Origin: Dioscorea cayenensis subsp. rotundata
Taxonomy: Eukaryota > Streptophyta > Magnoliopsida > Dioscoreales > Dioscoreaceae
DNA length: 64,000 nt
Direction: 5' to 3'
Assembly (NCBI RefSeq): GCF_009730915.1
Contig: NC_052489.1
Location: forward strand, 29,257,916-29,321,915
Shown: positions 25,339 to 37,600 of the stretch, one piece after another
Numbering within the stretch: position 1 is the stretch's first letter
How the letters are laid out: each line of letters opens with the position of its first letter
Translations under genes and position numbers: made by a program
Notes under the pieces: model-generated
What the model saw: the letters and a program-made list of their open reading frames with translations, nothing else
Database searches by the model: none
Told to the model about the DNA's origin: nothing

Positions 25339-26125
25339 AAGCTAGGGTTTAGAGTTTTCATAGACTTCATATTATATTTATATATATATATTTATTATTA
25401 TTTTTTTAAATAAATAAATATATATATATATATCTATAATGAAACAAAACGCATCCCAAGATGCCTGCCATGTGATTCAGGTCCGGACCGTCAAGACTGG
25501 GGCCCATTTTCACTGTCCAACCAAGCCCAACCCCAACTCACTTTCTGCCACCCTGTTCTTCCCCAAACCTTTTTTTTAATAATAATAATTATTATTATTT
25601 TTATTTTTATTACTTATTTTTTATTATGATCATTTTAAACAGCAAGCAAAGATAAAATCATTATAAATAACAAGAATTATGTGAGTATTTTAATTATCTT
25701 TATTAGGTTTTTTTTCTTGATATTAAATAAAAATTATCAGGAGATTTAAAAATCTAAACCAAGTTTAACCAATAAAGTTTAGTTTGGTCATAAAGCACAC
25801 ATGAATGAAAATGAAGACAGGGACTGAAAACCCCCCACCCACTGACCACCCCCAAAAACAAGCAAGAAAACCCGGGAATCAGTTTCTCATTCTCTTCATT
25901 ATCCATGCAATTCATTCATTCACCACCACCACCAAACACAGCAGTACAAATCATTCCAAAAGATGAATCCATACTTACCAATCAAATCAATTTAAACCCC
26001 ATTTATTTTTACACTAAAATTCAGAAACAAACAAGCCAAAAATTCATCAGATATAATGCTACTTATTATTATCATCATTATCATCAACTTCTTGTTTTTT
26101 TTTCTTACCCCAACTTATGAAACAT
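22657..26125. other. Gene-poor AT-rich intergenic DNA
   Basis: No coding frame is supported. Contents are TA microsatellites (for example about 24304-24321 and 25418-25432), an AG run at 25295-25337 and an (AAT)n/(ATT)n inverted stretch near 25579-25600. The last few hundred bases lie downstream of the HIPP gene and may include its 3' UTR. Confidence 0.6.
25295..25337. repeat. (GA)n microsatellite, 43 bp
   Basis: An uninterrupted GA run. It makes the 99-residue minus-strand frame at this place look like a leucine/serine-rich protein, which is an artefact. Confidence 0.95.
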
Positions 26126-26409
26126 ATATTGACACAAGACCTTGAAAGCTAGAAAGATCCTCTCCAGCTTCCATTACAACTCAGGAAGAAAACTATAGTA
26201 GAAAACATAATTATAGTTTTGCCTAATTACTCCACCTTCAAGCCAAAAAAAAAAAAAACTCTTCTTGAAATGAAGAGAAAAAGAAAAACTAAAACCCATT
26301 CATTCATTGTTCATGTATATGCTATGCAAGCAGTAGTCATTCTTTTGCTTGTTGAATTGCTTCTCTGGTATTTGTGAACACAAACAAGAAGCAATGCCAT
26401 GCAAAAGTA

Positions 26410-28208
26410 TCACATTATAGAGCAGCTGTTTGTGTTCTCATCACTGAAGAAGTGAGTGTAAGGCTCACCGGGAGGTGGTGGTGGTGGCCCCATGTAAGCC
26501 ATGCCGGGAGGCGGCGGCATTGGTCTGCCATAACTCATCGGAGGATACATCCGAGGATCATAACCTCCGGCACCGCCATTCATCATTCTTTGTTGCATTA
26601 TTGCAGCCATGTATTGTTGTTGTTGATACGGATTAGCGGCCGCGATCACCTCCGGTGGTGCACCACCTAACATTCCCCCTTGTAAGTACCCCGGTGGCAC
26701 GGCGTTGGCCGGAAGGCCTTGCACAGCAGCAGCGGCTCCCAAGTGATGATTCCCCATTTGGTTCATCATCATCATGTTTGGATGTTGGTTCCCACCACCA
26801 CCACCACCATTGTTACCACCTCCCTTCTTGCCACCATTGTTGTTGTTGTTATTGTTTTGATTGCCTTTATTATTATTAGCACTACCATTCCCTCCATTCT
26901 TGTTCTGGTTTCCATTGCCATTTACATTTCCATTTCCATTCTTCTTCCCATCATTCTTGTTCTGAGGCTGAGCAGCATCACCTTTCTTGCCATTTGCTCC
27001 ATTCCCCTTCTTGTCATTTCCCATTGGATTTCCCTGAAACTGATGACCACCACCACCACCACCACCACCACCAGGAGGTTTCATCATCTTGCCAGCCTTG
27101 AGGTCCTCCTCAAGTTCATCAAGACCGTCAAGATCATCAAAGTCATCTTCATCATCATAATCATCATCATCGAACTCATCGTAGTCACTCCCCTCATCAT
27201 CTGCTGGCATATTAAACTTAACAGCCTTAGGATCCTTGCCAAAAGGCAACTTAAGGTCTTTGAGATTAGGAAGCTTCACATCTTTGAACCCTTTCAACTG
27301 TTGCAGTAGAAGCTGCTGCTTTTGCTGGTCAAGTTGTGGAAGTTGTTGTCCTACCTTTTGATCTTTGCCACCATTACCACCACCTTTCTGTGGTTTTCCA
27401 TGGTCTTTCTGAGGACCCTTGCCATTATTGTCAAGTTGGAGCTTCTGGAACTGATTATTGAGGATGAAGTGGGGATTGTTGCCACCCTTAGAGGAAGCCC
27501 AAAGCTCTGCATGCTTGCCAGCTTTGCCAAGCTTTTTGATTAAAGTGGCAGGATCCACATTCCCTGAGACTATCACCTTCCCCTGTTCTGCATCTATGGA
27601 GGTTGTGTATACCCCTGAAACCACCACACAACCATTCCATTCACTTTATCTTTCTTTTCATTGGCTTAAAGAACATGCATAGATAAAGATAAAGAGAAAC
27701 AGAGAGAAAGATAATGGAACAAGAAGACACAGGAAAAGAACAAAAGAAAACAGACCACCCAGAGAGATATGTCATCTCTCATGACTGAGATGCTGTCTGG
27801 AGAAATTAGTCAGAAAACAAAACAGCAAAACAAGATATTTTCCAAAAGATTAACAGAAGCAAATACCATCAATCTTTTGCAGCAACTTCTTCACCTTCTG
27901 CTTGCATCCATCACAGTGAATATTCACCTTAAGAACACAAGTCTGTTCCACAAGAAATAAAATAAAAATAAAAAACACAAACACAAACAAGAGAACACAA
28001 AGATTCAAACTTGTTACTTCAAATGTGAAGAAACACAAAACTTTTTTATTAAAAAAAAAAAAAAACTTAAAACAAAAGAAAGCTACAAGAACTTGAGTTC
28101 AAAGCAAGCAAAGGCAAAGAGAACTCAAAATATCAAAAAGAAAGAAAGAGACAGAGAGAAAGCCATGAACACCACCTGAATCTTCAGAAACTCTTCCTTG
28201 CCAGACAT
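26410..28208 (-). CDS. Heavy-metal-associated isoprenylated plant protein (HIPP), 437 aa
   Basis: Three exons on the minus strand: 28208-28176 ([11 protein letters not shown]), 27942-27867 and 27614-26410, in frame with GT-AG borders. HIPPs are plant metallochaperones that bind soft metals through an HMA domain and attach to membranes by farnesylation. The HMA domain (about 11-75) has the CxxC pair Cys21/Cys24 in [11 protein letters not shown]. It is followed by an acidic Asp/Glu tract, long Gly- and Asn-rich runs, a Gln/Met-rich part and a Pro-rich tail. The last four residues, CSIM, form a CaaX box; Met at the end favours farnesyl transfer. The three-exon layout with a tiny first exon is usual in the Gly/Asn-rich HIPP group (HIPP32-35 like). 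A TAAATAAA-like box lies about 225 bases upstream. The upstream 84-residue frame begins with TTG, so it is not an AUG uORF. Confidence 0.94.
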
Positions 28209-29260
28209 CCTTCCAGCTAAAACACACAACACAAAGCAAACTCCAACAACTCTGAAAAACAAAACTAAGAAAACCAAATCTTAGTTTCCTCTCAAGCACT
28301 TCTCCAGATAACAAATGGAATCCATCAGAGAAAGATAAAGAGTAACAGAGCAACAGAGAGAAACAGAGGAGAGGAGCAGGGGAGCTTCTCCAAAGCCATA
28401 AACAATCTCTGGGCTTCTTCCTTTTGCCCCTTTATTTAGCCACCTTTTTTTTAAATTTTTTTTGTAATTCTTGCACTGCTTTTCAGTAAAAATGAATATT
28501 TTACACCATCATAATTTTTTTTTTTTAAACCATTTTAGTAAATTGGCACGTAGCATGTGGTCACTCGCGGTGAGTGTAAGGGTGGTGAGATTTGTTTATT
28601 ATAAATAGTAATGAGAAGGGCGTGAAGGTAAACTCAGTGTCAGATGAACGCACCCGAATTCCGTAACCGCAATAACTACGTCATTCAATGCGTGCCTTTT
28701 GTTTGGATTCACGTTTTACGTTGCAGACCTTGATATTTTCTATATTTACTTTTATGTCCTTGCGTGAAATTATTGTTGGTTCTTTGATCTTGACCGTTTG
28801 GTATTTTGATCCAATGGCTTTAGTTGGTGAACCAACGATAATGTGGATTAAGATTTAATAAAAAAGTTTAGATATTTTTGTGCTTCTTTATCACCATTTT
28901 ATTGTACTGCTTTATTAAAAAATATTTTTTTGAAGGTATATTACTGGAATTTTCCTCTATCTCTTTTTTGGTCTCTTTACTCAAAAAATACGTCTAATTA
29001 AACCCTTTACCCTTAAAAATGGCCCAACATATGTCTCTCTACCCTTAATCTCTTCCTATCTAGTCCCTCTATTCTTAAGAATACAACTAATTCATCTCTC
29101 TACTCTTGAAAAATACAACTACTATTTGACCTATTTTAGAGTAAAAGAGATTAAATAGACCCATTTTTAAAAGTAGAGAGATTAGTCGAGCACATTTATG
29201 AGTAAAAGGATCAAAAGCAAAAAGAGAGAAAAGTAGAGAGACCAAGTCGGGTATTAAACC

Positions 29261-29261
<1 letters not shown>

Positions 29262-29315
<54 letters not shown>
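29262..29315. repeat. (TTA)n microsatellite
   Basis: About 18 uninterrupted TTA triplets in intergenic DNA. Confidence 0.95.
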
Positions 29316-29316
<1 letters not shown>

Positions 29317-30524
29317 TGTGCCACTATAAATTGATCAATAAAAAATATATTATATTTTAGCAATATCCAAAATTTATATAATTAGATAAATGTAGCTTGT
29401 TTACTTATATATGGAATAATTAGCATATATCTCAATTTAGTTAGAGTTTATGTTCTTTGTTGCTTTATATAATTAATCAAGAAGTCTCATTATTTTCAAT
29501 TTTTAACATTTACTAGTTAAATTATATGCAAAAAAAAAAAGTCAAAATACAATAAAACACTGATCAAAATATTGGACTATATGAATTAACTATAATTAAA
29601 CCTTTGACCCACCAATTTCAATTGGAAATAAATAATATATCCTACCTATTAAACAAATAATTTAATTCTTTGCTGTTACTTTAATATGCGACCTTATTGT
29701 TATATATATATATATATATATGTAAATTCTAATCTTCAGCTACTTGGAGTTTCATAAATTTGTGCCCGTATATGTATTGATATATGGACCCATGTTTTAA
29801 AAATAATAATAATAAATCACGTTATTTTAGGAAATAAATAATAAAAAAAATGGTTGTACATGATCAATTAAAATATATCATACCAACAAAACAACCAAGT
29901 TATTAAAAAACCATTAATATTGAAATTAGATCCCTAAAAAAAATAGATATATCATAAACGAAAGATATTTTTGACATTTACGAAACAATTGCTTTCTATG
30001 AATTATTCGTAATTGATAGCATTATAGTGTGCAAAAATAATAATTACTTTAGATGGTTTTTGGTATTAGATGTCATTGTTTTACTTAAATCATTATTGAA
30101 TGAATCGAAAAAAACAAATAAAAGCTTCGTTTGATTGTGTATTCTGGTCCTTCAATTTATTTTTTTTTCAGTCTGAAACTTAATACACACAGATAATAAA
30201 CATATAATAGAAACAATATTTGTAAGTTAGACATCTTAATCACCCACAAAACTATGTATCAAACTCACGTCATTTTATAAAAAAAAAAAAAAACATTAAT
30301 AACATGATACAATTAAGAAAAAGAACAAAAAGAACAAAGACAATGCACAAGATAAATAACAAACCCTTCCATTTCATCTTTGACAATCTTGTTTTAATTA
30401 TTTCTTGTGTGTGTTCCTTTCTCTGATTCCAAGCACAAAGAGAGTGAGTGAGTGAAAGAGAGAGAGAGTGCAAAGTCCAAAATCCAAGACAAAGAAAACA
30501 TGGATCATTCTCCCAAAACTCATT

Positions 30525-30557
30525 GCATGGTTGCCTAGAAAGTGGAGACAACCATGC
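30525..30557. other. 12-bp stem-loop in an mRNA-like island
   Basis: Arms GCATGGTTGCCT (30525-30536) and AGACAACCATGC (30546-30557) flank a 9-base loop. In a minus-strand RNA the single mismatch becomes a G-U pair, so the hairpin would be more stable there. The arms are too short for a typical plant microRNA precursor. Confidence 0.6.
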
Positions 30558-32280
30558 CCAACCCTGAAAGTGAGAGATAGAGATACACAAAGAAAAAGAC
30601 TTATTACCAAGTTACTATTAGCAAGGCAGGTCTCAAAACAAAATAAAGAAAAAGAAAAAGAGAAAGAAGAGCATATGACCTAATAATTAGGCACAGCCTT
30701 AATTAGCACAAGCCTTTGCTTTGCTTTGCTTCGTTTGCTTTGCTTTTTAGAAAAGCAATAGAGACTTAAATAAAGCAAAAGGAATATGACCTTAAACTGA
30801 TAATGCTTTTTCTAAGTTCCTCACTCTCTCTTTACTCAATAACATGCTCTGTTTTTCTCTGCATCCATCTATCTATTCATCTGTGCACATCTTCTTCAAT
30901 TCTTTTCTTTTCTTTTTCTTTACATTATGAGTGTCTTGAGTTTGTTGTGAGCCATCACACTCGATCATGTCAATGTTATTTCTTGAATATAGTATTTTTT
31001 GTTTATCTGTTATTTACTTTAGGTTTAACTTTACTTTCATTCCTGGTTGGATCATGTGGTCTTTCTTTCATATTTAGTGTTGTTCGGATGTTATATTTTA
31101 TTGTTCTTATTTTACAAAATTTTGGAAAAAAATGTTTAATTATTGTTGAAAATGAAATAGATTGAAATAATAATATTTAGAAGTTCAAAAGGACACATTA
31201 TCAATTGATGTAACCATCATAAGCAGAATAAGGGGAAAATTTTTTTTGGGTGGTAAATAATAAATATAGATTTAATTGCTTTATGTGCAAGGCTAGCTTA
31301 TTGATTGATCACAGGGTATGATTTGATGATGGTGTCTGTTGTTTTAAAGCAAAGTTAGGGTTGTCTTTCAACTGGACCAGACGTTAACATCATTAATTTG
31401 CTTTATCAAATCCTGGAATATATATATATATATATATACATAAACTATATATCTCAAACAATAACATTTTATTTGAAAATCTCATTCAGTTCAACGCACA
31501 AATAACAAAAAAAATTAAAAAAAAATGATTTCTCATGATACAATATCACAATCAAAACCAATGCAACATGATTACTAAAAATTACAAAACAAATATAGTA
31601 AGAACACTTAAATGAACCATTTATGCACACAGGCACATAAATACATATGCATGCAATAGAAGCAGTAGTCAAAATGAATGCATGGTTCCATTTTGAGGAG
31701 TTAAATTAATACTGAAAACAAGCTTGGTAAAAAGCTAAAATTAAACGAGTTCAATAATTCATTGTAGTTGTGATAATAATAACATTAATTATAATACATA
31801 ATAACTACTTCATTGGATGCCATTGGAGATGCTTTCTTGTCTTCATCCTCTCTCTCCACAGCACCCATGCCCATGCATGCACGTGAACCTCCTGGCCCCC
31901 CATCTTCTCACCCTTCTGCCAACCTTCATACCAGATATTCATCAACTCTCCCCTTCCTTAGATGCTGACAACCCAACCCCTTCTTCTCTTCACCTTCCTT
32001 TCTCTCTCTCTCTCTCTCTCTCTTTATATATATATATATATATAGATAAGTGTGTATGTATGTGTGTGTGTGGACCCTATGTTAATGTACACCAGCTTGG
32101 TGAGGTTGAAGTATTGTTTTTTAGTAGTTCATAATTCAATGTAGCAGAGGTATGAACTTGCAAGTTTGGCTGCTTCTTCTTCTTCTTCTTTAATGTGGTT
32201 GCATGGTGCTGTTCAGCATCTATCCTGCTTACATCTCATATGCACTATTTTCTTTGTGACTCTCTGGTCAAAGCATTGAA

Positions 32281-32333
32281 TGCATGCATGCATGGAAGTT
32301 GAAGTTGTTGAGTTGGCTTGCATGCATGCATGG
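32281..32333. promoter_or_regulatory. Pair of extended RY (CATGCATG) motifs
   Basis: The same 15-mer, TGCATGCATGCATGG, occurs at 32281-32295 and 32319-32333. CATGCATG is the RY core bound by B3 factors of the ABI3/FUS3/LEC2 group. A related CATGCATGCACG lies near 31873. No adjacent gene is recognised, so function is an inference. Confidence 0.5.
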
Positions 32334-33315
32334 TGACAAAAGGTTTCAGTTCAACTTGTTTTTCTTTTTTGGTTTCTTCTTCTTCTTCTTCTTCTTTCTG
32401 CTTTGAGACAAATGAACAGCTTTAACTTTGAATGATTGATAGGTCCTCAGACTCAGGAGATTGGACTGGATTTGTACATCCTTGTAACTCATTTATTGGT
32501 GGTTGTTGAGTCCCTGTTTTAGTTTGGGCTGTGTGGTTTAAAAGAAAGAGAGAACTACTCTTATTATCTTGTGATGGAATTAATTCACTTTTATAATTAT
32601 GCAACATTATTAATTAGCTTAATTGCTAGCTAACTCATGTTACATTATTTGAGAAATTTAGATTATATAAACTCTGCCAATGTATCAAAAGGAAAGCCAA
32701 TGAGAGTCATTTAGAGACAATGAATTCCTACCATGTTATGTGCACATGTACTTCTTAATTATATATATATATATATATAAAGGTATGGAAAAGATAAACA
32801 GGATGTATATGAATACTAAGACAACCCTAACTAACCATAAGACATATATCAAAGATCTTTTGTAACAAAGTCAAAAGAACTTTCCATTACTAAGGATCAA
32901 CATTATAGAAACATTATTATGAGAGCTCTTAATTATTTGATATAATTTCATCCTTAAACTTGGATTAGAATTAATTATGGTTTAGGTGTTTCTTGTTTAT
33001 TAGAGCCCTATATAAATTAACTCCCTATCTACTTCAAGATTTATCATTTATTAACCTTTTTTTATTATTTTTAATTTTTTGTATCTTTTAGAATCCAATG
33101 CAAGAATATATATACGTAGATACAGATATGATGTAGTTTGTTCTCCTTTTTCATGTGTTTCCAGTCCCCAAGGTCACATCAAAGAACACAAGTAGCATGC
33201 CTAACTTTTCAAACATGTTCATACTCTTCATATGCTTAAACCTGATCGAGATCAAAATGTAGGTTTTTTTTTTCATTTTCATTTTTTTAATTTCAAATAA
33301 TTTTATATGCAATAT

Positions 33316-33519
33316 TTATTTTGCATAACTAATGGCCTTTGGGTCAATTGGTACCAGATCTCTTGCGTAGGGTGTTCGTTTCGGGGAGGATCCAAGATCG
33401 AATCACATATTCATGCAAAGTGAGTGTACGTGGGTCAACGTTGAGCTCTGCTTCCCACACATGTACGTCCCTGATTAGGCGCTTGTCATCCTTTTAAAAA
33501 AAAAAATTATTTTGCATAA
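33316..33519 (+). mobile_element. tRNA-derived SINE with perfect 13-bp target-site duplication
   Basis: The element body is 33329-33506. It is bounded by identical TTATTTTGCATAA copies at 33316-33328 and 33507-33519. It has an A-box-like GGTCAATTGGTACC near its start, a B-box-like GATCGAATCAC about 40 bases later, and ends in a run of A. The perfect duplication indicates a fairly recent insertion. It differs in sequence from the SINE starting at 33547. Confidence 0.88.
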
Positions 33520-33536
33520 TGAAAATGAAGAATATG

Positions 33537-34210
33537 TAGTGCATTTAGAACGGAGCATCATCTTGCGATACCCACCTCATATTAGATGTTACTCATTTGA
33601 GGGGTCTCGAGTTCGAGTCCCTCATTTCATAATGCGTTAGGTCCCATGTAGGAGGTTTATATCATAAGCACTCTTCTTCCTCTATAGGATTGCATGACAT
33701 AGGGGGATTTACCTCTAAAGGGTCATTTAGTTCGTGGTAATGACATATTATCACGTAAAAAGATTACCATGGTAATATGAGTGGGAATGTTATATAGTTG
33801 GGAATATTATGGTAATTTGATATAATCATGTTTGGTTAGGAACTCTTATTACTGGGAATAGTTCATTAACATGTTTACTTGTCATGGTAATCAATTTGCT
33901 AAAATATAAAAAATTATAAGATTACCATGGTAATCCAAGATAAACGTCAAATTTGGTGATAATAGGATTACCAACTTTTTTGGTAATATTTATATGTTGG
34001 TAATATGATATTACCATCAAGATTACCATCGGTGTAATGCCAAACGTGATAATATTTTCAGATTATCACGTAACACGTGGTAATCTTTCTACATTACCGC
34101 GAACCAAACGGCCCCTAAGAGATTTACAAACCACTATAACTAGTGCATATTTATCAATGTCAGTTCTTGAGTAATAGCGCTTTTGAAAAAAAAAAAAAAA
34201 TAGTGCATTT
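33537..34210 (+). mobile_element. Second SINE family copy, interrupted by a MITE
   Basis: Identical TAGTGCATTT sequences flank the element at 33537-33546 and 34201-34210, a 10-bp target-site duplication. A good B box, AGTTCGAGTCC, lies at 33610-33620. The body ends in about 15 A. A MITE of 397 bp (33719-34115) sits inside, so the original SINE was about 257 bp. The A box is not clear. Confidence 0.83.
33719..34115. mobile_element. Tourist-like MITE (PIF/Harbinger type) nested in the SINE
   Basis: The ends are inverted: AGGGTCATTTAGTTCGTGG on the left against GGGGCCGTTTGGTTCGCGG read from the right, continuing into GTAATG. The element is flanked by TAA on both sides (33716-33718 and 34116-34118), the 3-bp TWA duplication expected for PIF/Harbinger. 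It has no coding capacity and is rich in GATTACC / GGTAATC words. Confidence 0.85.
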
Positions 34211-34291
34211 GGTGTTCATTCTTCTTTGATTTATTAGTTTATTTTTCAAGGTAATTATTTTTTTAAAGAGTAAATTAAAAAAAAAAAAATT

Positions 34292-34545
34292 AGTCTCTCA
34301 TTTCGTAATGCGTTAGGTCCCATGCAGGAGGCCTACATGAGAAGCACTCTTCTTCTTTTGTAGAATTGCATGACAGAGAGGGATTTACTTTAAGGTTTGC
34401 AAATCACTATAACCGGTGCATTTCTATTTATGTCAATTCCTTAGTAATAGCGCTTTTGAAAAAAAAAAAAATTAGTGCATTGGGTATTCATTCTTCTTTG
34501 GTTTATTAGTTCATTGTTCAAGGTAATTATTTCTTAAAGAGTTAG
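34292..34545 (+). repeat. Tandem duplicate of the SINE 3' half plus its flank, without the MITE
   Basis: This segment repeats 33617-34275: the SINE from the B-box end through its A tail, then the genomic flank (GTGCATTGGGTATTCATTC and on to AAAGAG). It lacks the 397-bp MITE, showing GGATTTACTTTAAGGTTTG where the other copy is split. Because the flank is duplicated too, this is a segmental duplication and not a new insertion. Confidence 0.88.
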
Positions 34546-34599
34546 GTTGTAGCCATTGTGAAACAAAACATGAATTTCAAGAATATATTTATGTTCTTC

Positions 34600-34600
<1 letters not shown>

Positions 34601-34645
<45 letters not shown>

Positions 34646-34662
34646 TTATTATTATTATTATT
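34601..34662. repeat. (ATA)n followed by (TAT)n, self-complementary microsatellite
   Basis: About 41 bases of ATA repeats run straight into about 21 bases of ATT repeats, so the two halves can pair as a hairpin or cruciform. Confidence 0.9.
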
Positions 34663-37600
34663 GAGTGAAAAAAAGAAAGAAAGAAAAGGGCCAGTCTAGC
34701 AACTGGTTGGGCCGGGCCTGGGTCAGAATGTTTTTATTTTAAATTTTTCCTCTGGTTTCTTTTCTCTTTCTATACACAACACACACACATGTATAATTGA
34801 GAAAATCTCATCACAACTAAATCTCATGCTGGAACGTTAATATAATTATTTCACTAATAAAATATTAGTTTATGTATCTTGTGTTTTTATAGATAAATTT
34901 CATTATTAATTTTTTCAATACCATGACTTTTTTGTGTTTCTTAATTATAAGAATGTTCTATTAATAGTTAACATCTATAATAAGAAAAAATAACTTTTGA
35001 TAAATTATAAATTTTATTAAGTAAAAAAAGAAAATAGAAAAATCATCTACAAGTGATATTGTGAGTTTGTAGATAGAAAAAGAAGTACTTGAGCATAAAT
35101 CATTAGTCATGATTATATTAGTGGGCCTCACTAATGATCCATTTTGAATTTGAAACTTTAAACTAGAGTTCAACTATGTAAATTCTAAATTATCAACAAA
35201 AACTTGACTCAAATGACCACTGATACACATCTACAATTAATCATCCAAGCATTATCAGTAATTTATCACATAAATAAATCAATTAAAGACAATACAAATA
35301 AAATTTCTGAAACAAAAAATCTATACACATCATAGATTATTGATATTCTTCGAATATCTAAAATAAGGAATAAAGAGTAAATAGAAATAAACAAACATAT
35401 TGAACCTTGACCCATAAATGTAATGTACATAGAATTCCTCTTAATTTTTTTTAATTATTATTATTTTTATTTTACAAAGCCGACAAATCCCTCTTTACAA
35501 AAGAATCATCAACAAACAAACAAGTGTAGCGGTGTACCAATTACAATGACTTAATCACCATCAAGAGATTTATTAACTTCACCAAATATTATATGGAGTG
35601 ATTAAAAGATTCATAGGAATCAAATTGACCTAACAAATCCTCCATGTTATGCAATTCTGGAAGGGAGATAAACAAAGTCCATCCATCATGGGAATAATGA
35701 ATAATGAATAAATTGGTTTGTTACAGTATCTTACAATACTTGCATAGTACTATAATATTTTTGTTGAACTAAACTCTAGGTCTATATATTCATCAAAATT
35801 GCCCCTTGAATGTTAGTCAGGTCAAGTAGTATGATGCTAAATTAATTAGAAAGCCAATTTAAAAGTAAAAGTTCGAGCAAATGGACCACACACACGCACA
35901 AGAGACATGTAGGTCACAAGGCAAAGAGAACAAGATGCCGTTTTCCATGCAGAATAAATAAACATACATGGATTGATAGATAGACATATATGTATATATA
36001 TATATATGGGAATCAAATGCTATGCAATTTATTTCTAGTAGGCCATTCTTGGCCAAAGATTTAGTAGGTATCATGCTTAACCGCCACTGTGGGACCATTT
36101 CTTTAAGTGTTCATTCTAACTTCATTTTATAGCACTAATCCAAACACAATCAACTCAAAACCTACTAAAATATCACATCTTAAACTTTATATGTATCTGT
36201 GTGTAAGTGTGTTTTAAAATTATATAAAAGTGGTTGTATGAGATGATAAACTATATATATCAACAAAATAACAATAACAAAAAGAAGCACACTAGGGTAC
36301 AAAATAAGTGATCTTTTTAAGGCTTGATTTTTTTAAGTTCCAAGTGGAACTTTAAGAGGGAATTAAGCTCCATGAGTAGAAGAATGCTTGACTTCTTTTC
36401 TTGTTCTTATTTCCTCTTTTGTTATTATATAAAAGAAAGAAACCTTTAGAGTTTGGCAAAAGCTAAGGCTTGCTTCCAATGCAATGATGAATAATGCTAC
36501 TTGACGGTTATTAATTTAACAACCATTAACAATAACATTATTTTATTAGATATGTAGAGAATGGTATTTAATAATGCTCTTGCTTATTGTTTATTTAAAA
36601 AATAAATAAAATAAGTGGGGAAGCCACAAGCTTACTTCTAAAAACTTTTAGATGAGTTTGACTAAAATCATTATTGTTCCACTTATTGAATAGGTTCTGT
36701 AGTTGATTCGTAATATTTAGATATTAAAATTGTTTTTGAGCGCGTAATTTTTATGGGGTGAAACAATGTGACTTATTAAATTACAAGATTATGCGATTCG
36801 GTTAAAAAAAATAATAATAATTTTTTTTCTATAATATAATTATTAATTACTCTGCATTTATTCGATTACCATTTAGCTGATAAGCTAGTGGATATTGAAG
36901 TCCCCAAACTATGTTTCTTGATATTGAATTTGGAACAATTGTTCGAGTTCAGTGAAGACGCTAGATAACTTTATTCTTATAAGTAATTTTTTAATGAAAA
37001 TTAATAACAATAGAGAAGAGTCACAAGACAAAGTTGATTTTTAATATTTTTATTGGTGGTGGAGTGATTAAGATACATTTAAGAAGTGAATGAATGAATG
37101 AATGATTTGATGATAGTGGGATGAATGCTCCCTTTATATCTCAAGGCACAACTCATTGTTATTTTATGTGCTCACTATTTCTTCTTATAATCTATGCATT
37201 GATCTTTTCTCTTGCATATATGGCCACAAATTTATTATTTTCAACTCTATATTTGATCATGACTTCATTTTGTTCATAAATTTGGAGACCCACCAATTCA
37301 TTCATAATGCTCTCAATCTTATGTTTGTAATTTTAGTCAATTGATTGATTAAGTTGATTAAATTGTATGCTATTGCTTTAATTATGTGGCCATCATGAGT
37401 CAAATTGAAATGGACATTGACTTTGAGAGAAGTTTTTGAGTGCACATAAAAATCACATCTCATAGAATATTCACAGTAGTACTATTGCTCTCTCTTTTTC
37501 TCGAGTCACATTTGATTAGTTATTAATACGGTTTTGCTTTTGTTTTTTTTCCTCTATATATAATCTTATTAATTAACATATTTGAATTTATGTCATAATT

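Larger units (their letters stand above)
28438..33315. other. Intergenic region upstream of HIPP; two transcript-like islands without a recognised gene
   Basis: An ACGT-core bZIP-type site (minus TGACGTAG, about 28675-28682) lies about 470 bases upstream of the HIPP start. A (TTA)n run spans 29262-29315. Two islands are less AT-rich and mRNA-like, 30380-30960 and 31810-32560; they hold a hairpin, CT runs and CATGCATG motifs, but no coding frame that can be trusted. The 105-residue frame at 31817-32134 translates microsatellites and was not accepted. Confidence 0.5.

Noticed and set aside
26719-27309. 196-codon plus-strand frame, Ile/Thr/Val-rich
   Set aside because: Antisense to the Asn/Asp-rich part of the HIPP gene; its composition is explained by that.
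28099-28353. Upstream reading frame in the HIPP leader
   Set aside because: It begins with TTG, not ATG, and runs through exon 1 and intron; no AUG-initiated uORF there.
30270-30610. Minus-strand frames and a possible microRNA precursor
   Set aside because: The frames are hydrophobic low-complexity sequence; the stem is only 12 bp and matches no plant microRNA I recall.
31817-32134. 105-codon plus-strand frame starting with ATG
   Set aside because: More than a third is translated CT and TA microsatellite; no domain, no splice or codon support.
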